Source: a virus. From it: a DNA stretch of 31,365 bases. The stretch is taken from the IMG/VR virus record IMGVR_UViG_3300047311_000469, positions 1 to 31,365 of that record. The stretch is one strand, 5' to 3'. Position 1 is the stretch's first letter; every line of letters begins with the position of its first letter. The notes beneath the pieces are model-generated. The model did not search any database, was not told where the DNA came from, and worked only from the letters and a program-made list of their open reading frames with translations. A program made the position numbers and the translations under genes. Positions 29,541-31,365 of the stretch are shown here, piece by piece.

Positions 29541-29716
29541 AGCCGGTCGACTGGACGAAGCTTAGTTTTGAAGAGCGAATGAAGCTGCGCGCCGAACGCC
29601 GCGCCAGTCCCGAATACAAGCACGAGCTACAAATGCGGCTCGAAGCTATCGAACGCCGCCGACGCCATCACGAGATTTGGCGAGCGATTCGATTATTCGA
29701 AGGAAGCCAAAGTTAA
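29537..29716 (+). CDS. Small basic protein after integrase
   Basis: ATG at 29537-29539 overlaps the integrase stop as ATGA; 59 residues. It is highly charged and helical (WTKLSFEERMKLRAERRAS; RLEAIERRRRHHEIWRAIRLF). The position directly between integrase and attachment site and the basic charge suggest a recombination directionality or DNA-bending factor, but it lacks a recognisable excisionase fold. Its last codons overlap the left arm repeat at 29711. Confidence 0.6.
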   Translation: MKPVDWTKLSFEERMKLRAERRASPEYKHELQMRLEAIERRRRHHEIWRAIRLFEGSQS

Positions 29717-29730
29717 CAAAAAGTGAACAC
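29711..29730 (+). repeat. Attachment-region arm repeat, left copy
   Basis: AGTTAACA, four bases, GTGAACAC. The same 16 defined bases recur at 29898-29917. Each copy itself contains two half-sites of the form AGTTAACA / GTGAACA about 11 bases apart, as in integrase arm-type sites. Confidence 0.75.
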
Positions 29731-29843
29731 TCAAAGATCCATTTCTTTGCGCGTGTTTGTTTTGTGATTTCGGGTGCCGGCGCGATCTCGCTCTGAAAAC
29801 CGACACGGCCAGACAAAATCCCGAATCTAATCGCTCCCAAAAA

Positions 29844-29871
29844 TCGGGTTCAAGTCCCGCCCCGAGCACCA
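29844..29871 (+). other. attP core: 3' end of a tRNA gene
   Basis: TCGGG-TTCAAGT-CCCGC is a T-arm with the standard TTCRANY loop (29849-29855). It is followed by a seven-base acceptor half, CCCGAGC, then A and CCA at 29869-29871. The matching 5' acceptor half and D-arm are absent upstream, so this is a tRNA 3' fragment, not a gene. Integration here would rebuild a host tRNA. The homologous core may extend upstream toward 29818. One T-stem pair is mismatched. The 157 bases between 29717 and the core's loop hold no other gene. Confidence 0.8.
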
Positions 29872-29897
29872 ATGAAAGCGCATCGTTTTCGCTGAGA

Positions 29898-29917
29898 AGT
29901 TAACAGTTCGTGAACAC
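29898..29917 (+). repeat. Attachment-region arm repeat, right copy
   Basis: AGTTAACA, four bases, GTGAACAC, matching the left copy at 29711-29730 and lying on the other side of the tRNA core. Confidence 0.75.
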
Positions 29918-29923
29918 CATTTT

Positions 29924-29985
29924 TGGGTGAAGTTTACCTAACGGCTTCCCAGGCGGCGCGCGATCCTGGGTGAAGTTTCCCTAAC
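29924..29985 (+). repeat. Pair of 19-base direct repeats next to attP
   Basis: TGGGTGAAGTTTACCTAAC (29924-29942) and TGGGTGAAGTTTCCCTAAC (29967-29985) differ at one base and start 43 bases apart, about four helical turns. They are candidate binding sites for integrase, excisionase or a host bending factor. No gene is present from 29717 to 30029. Confidence 0.8.
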
Positions 29986-29989
29986 TTTT

Positions 29990-30009
29990 CGCGCGCAGCT
30001 CAGCGCGCG
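29990..30009. terminator. GC-rich hairpin downstream of the lysis-side genes
   Basis: CGCGCGC (29990-29996) pairs with GCGCGCG (30003-30009) around a six-base loop, 20 bases beyond the stop of the last leftward gene on this side. No U-run follows on the minus strand, so termination is only a possibility. Confidence 0.35.
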
Positions 30010-30029
30010 AGGGCGTAATCAGGATCGCA

Positions 30030-30257
30030 TCACCAGCCCCTTGAACCGTTGCGGCGGACGTAGAAGCTCAGGTCCGGCCACCAGGTCTGCCGTTTCATTA
30101 TCTCGATCACTCTGAAGGATTCGCCGCGCTCGGCCGCGGTCACGATCGCTTTTGCATCGGTGGCTTTCATCGACACTGAAACAGAAGCCTCTTCGCCTTC
30201 GCGCACGCAGCTTTCTTCCAGCGTATCCAACGCCCAAGCTTTAGTAGCGGTGCTCAC
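30030..30257 (-). CDS. Small unknown protein at the end of the lysis-side operon
   Basis: GTG at 30255-30257 (GGGG four bases upstream) gives 75 residues; a TTG at 30297-30299 would add 14 residues but lies in a palindromic-element remnant. The product contains WALDTLEESCVREGEE, SVSMKATDAKAIVTAAERG and a C-terminal KRQTWWPDLSFYVRRNG. No family is recognised. It is the last leftward gene before the attachment region. Confidence 0.45.
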   Translation of the reverse strand: MSTATKAWALDTLEESCVREGEEASVSVSMKATDAKAIVTAAERGESFRVIEIMKRQTWWPDLSFYVRRNGSRGW

Positions 30258-30282
30258 CTTTCCCCGCGCGGACGAGTCAACG

Positions 30283-30337
30283 CCGCGTAAAAGAGCCAAA
30301 GGCTGCGTAAAAGTCCGGCAACTGCCGGACCACGCGG
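30283..30337 (+). repeat. Palindromic element (30303-30337) with an adjacent partial copy
   Basis: The complete copy has arms CTGCGT (30303-30308) and ACGCGG (30332-30337) and a GTCCGGCA-A-CTGCCGGAC-type hairpin; it differs from the 7225-7259 copy at two positions. Directly upstream, CCGCGTAAAAGAGCC (30283-30297) with GGCT after an AAA loop is a second copy lacking its right arm. On the minus strand the complete copy is a GC hairpin followed by TTTT, eight bases after the stop of the gene at 30345-30560, so it may work as an intrinsic terminator. Confidence 0.7.
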
Positions 30338-30344
30338 CTGGGAT

Positions 30345-30560
30345 TTAGCTCGCGATCGGGTGATCAAGTAGCCGATTCAATTCGCGATTCCGCTCTTCAG
30401 TAGCGGCAATTTCTTCAAGCCGTTCCAGGAACAGTTTCGCGGACGTGCCGAGGATCGGATTGGAAGTGTGCTGAAACTCGACGAAGCCGTTCTCGTAATC
30501 GTAAACAGCACCGCACTCGCTACACCAGCCGCCTTCAAGTTTGTGCTCATGCTCGGACAT
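30345..30560 (-). CDS. Small unknown protein with a CxxC motif
   Basis: ATG at 30558-30560 starts 71 residues: a His/Glu start, WCSECGAVYDYENGFVEF with one CxxC pair, and a C-terminal coiled-coil helix (FLERLEEIAATEERNREL). A zinc site would need His residues of the N-terminus (SEHEHK). No family is recognised. It lies 12 bases after the holin-like gene in the same operon. Confidence 0.55.
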   Translation of the reverse strand: MSEHEHKLEGGWCSECGAVYDYENGFVEFQHTSNPILGTSAKLFLERLEEIAATEERNRELNRLLDHPIAS

Positions 30561-30572
30561 AGAAACTTAGAT

Positions 30573-30794
30573 CTATAGAGCGAGAAAGCCGAGAAGTAGC
30601 AGGATCGCTCCGATCGCGATGATGAGCAGCGCGTATCTCACGTCGAACCTGTCGGGCGCGTGGATGCCGAAACGTATCGCATACCGGGCCCGGCGGACGA
30701 GCTCGGAGTGAAGGGCGTTGTCGATGTTGGCCAGGGGAACGGTTTGCGCGAAGTTGATGAGGAACCAGGTGAGCAATCGCGCGGTGTGATTCAT
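30573..30794 (-). CDS. Holin-like small membrane protein
   Basis: ATG at 30792-30794 overlaps the end of the lysozyme-like gene in a TGATGA junction. The 73-residue product has a moderately hydrophobic N-terminal segment (RLLTWFLINFAQTVPLA), a polar middle with basic residues, and a strong C-terminal transmembrane helix (YALLIIAIGAILLLLGFL). Size, topology and position right after a putative peptidoglycan hydrolase fit a holin or other lysis membrane protein. No specific holin family is recognised. Confidence 0.5.
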   Translation of the reverse strand: MNHTARLLTWFLINFAQTVPLANIDNALHSELVRRARYAIRFGIHAPDRFDVRYALLIIAIGAILLLLGFLAL

Positions 30795-31365
30795 CACACC
30801 CCGACGAGAAATGTTTGGTACTCGGCGACGGCCGGGCGCGACAACCACGGGTAAATGGAGTGCTCCTGGCCGCGGAGGCTGGATCGAATCTTGAGGCGCT
30901 CGTCGCCTTTGCGCAGCGGCCCGTTGTGCATCGTGTTGCCGCGCATGAGTCGCGCAGAAAATTCAAAGGCTAACGGGTGGTTGAATTTCATCGCCTGCTG
31001 AAACGCAATACCGTTGTCGATGTTGGCTCTGCTCAGCAGTGCAACCAGATCGGCTCTATTGTCGCGCGCATCGTACGAGACCTGAAACACGCCGGCCTCT
31101 GAATTTTCCGGTGTGTCGTCGCCAAGTCGCGAGGTATCGACTCCCTCAGAGAAGATCCAGCTCGACTCGAAGCCGGCGAGCACGCGCTGCACCTCGAGCA
31201 TCACTGCTATGCGGTGAAATACATCCGAATATGGCCCGAGCTCTAGGAAAACTTTGTTGTAGATGTCGGCGGTGCCGACCATCGCGTTGCGCTCGAAGAT
31301 CGCGTAATCCGCGGTGCGCGCCCAGGCGATTTGTTCGGTTAGAAAAGAATCGGGCGCTCTGCCCT
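30794..31365 (-). CDS. Putative phage lytic enzyme, start beyond the right edge
   Basis: The frame is open from the window edge to the TGA at 30794-30796, so at least 189 residues are present and the N-terminus is missing; the ATG at 31280-31282 is internal. Visible motifs are LAGFESSWIFSEGVDTS, ENSEAGVFQVSYDARDN, and a MKFNHPLAFEFSARLMRGN segment. The Glu in GFESSW and the GVFQVS turn recall lysozyme-/transglycosylase-like phage hydrolases. It would degrade peptidoglycan at lysis, with the holin-like protein encoded next. Without the N-terminus the fold assignment is tentative. Confidence 0.5.
   Translation of the reverse strand, partial: GRAPDSFLTEQIAWARTADYAIFERNAMVGTADIYNKVFLELGPYSDVFHRIAVMLEVQRVLAGFESSWIFSEGVDTSRLGDDTPENSEAGVFQVSYDARDNRADLVALLSRANIDNGIAFQQAMKFNHPLAFEFSARLMRGNTMHNGPLRKGDERLKIRSSLRGQEHSIYPWLSRPAVAEYQTFLVGV

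Noticed and set aside
29769-29871. Complete tRNA gene ending in CCA
   Set aside because: The T-arm and acceptor 3' half are clear, but no matching 5' acceptor half, D-arm or anticodon stem can be placed upstream; it is a 3' fragment.
1-31365. Diversity-generating retroelement, suggested by the Bbp16-like protein
   Set aside because: No reverse transcriptase, template repeat or variable repeat was seen in the window.

Overview
The window reads as most of a temperate tailed-phage genome of an uncultured, moderately GC-rich bacterium. Two traits hint at a soil Verrucomicrobia (Chthoniobacterales-like) host: the Pro/Thr/Ala-rich tails on secreted proteins and the style of the integrase. That assignment is weak and rests on general impression. 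No ribosomal or housekeeping gene is present.

Layout. From 27230 leftwards to 1 almost everything is one long minus-strand series, mostly with ATGA/GTGA stop-start overlaps. Bases 27230-15118 hold early genes: many small proteins of unknown role, an HNH endonuclease, a DGQHR-motif protein, a HerA-like ATPase with two C-terminal winged helices, a Gp37/Gp68 (DUF5131) protein and a DUF3102-like protein. Bases 14943-10524 hold a possible DNA-modification or replication-accessory set: a ParB-like protein overlapping a TET-associated-type glycosyltransferase, then J-domain, von Willebrand A, RadC and RarA/MgsA C-terminal-like genes. Bases 10488-1667 are the packaging and head module: small and large (GpA) terminase, lambda-type portal, S49 head protease, scaffold-like protein, major capsid protein and Bbp16-like cement protein. 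Bases 1633-1 hold a beta-helix protein and a partial lipoprotein.

The plus strand carries the lysogeny module (27340-29716): an XRE repressor, two small membrane-anchored proteins (one BamE/SmpA-like), a tyrosine integrase and a small basic protein. Next comes an attachment region built on the 3' end of a tRNA gene (CCA at 29869-29871), with matching direct repeats on both sides. To its right, minus-strand genes resemble a lysis module (holin-like, lysozyme-like; the latter runs off the right edge). Repeats on both sides of the tRNA core, with phage-like genes on both sides, suggest an intact attP and therefore a free or circular phage genome rather than an integrated prophage end.

The most unusual structure is a dispersed family of short palindromic elements with arms CCGCGT / ACGCGG, a constant AAAA (or TTTT) next to one arm, and a variable inner hairpin. 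At least nine copies or remnants occur, between genes and inside genes. One copy is nested in another, one has compensatory changes in both arms, and all five coding copies are read in the same frame, giving Arg-Val-Lys.
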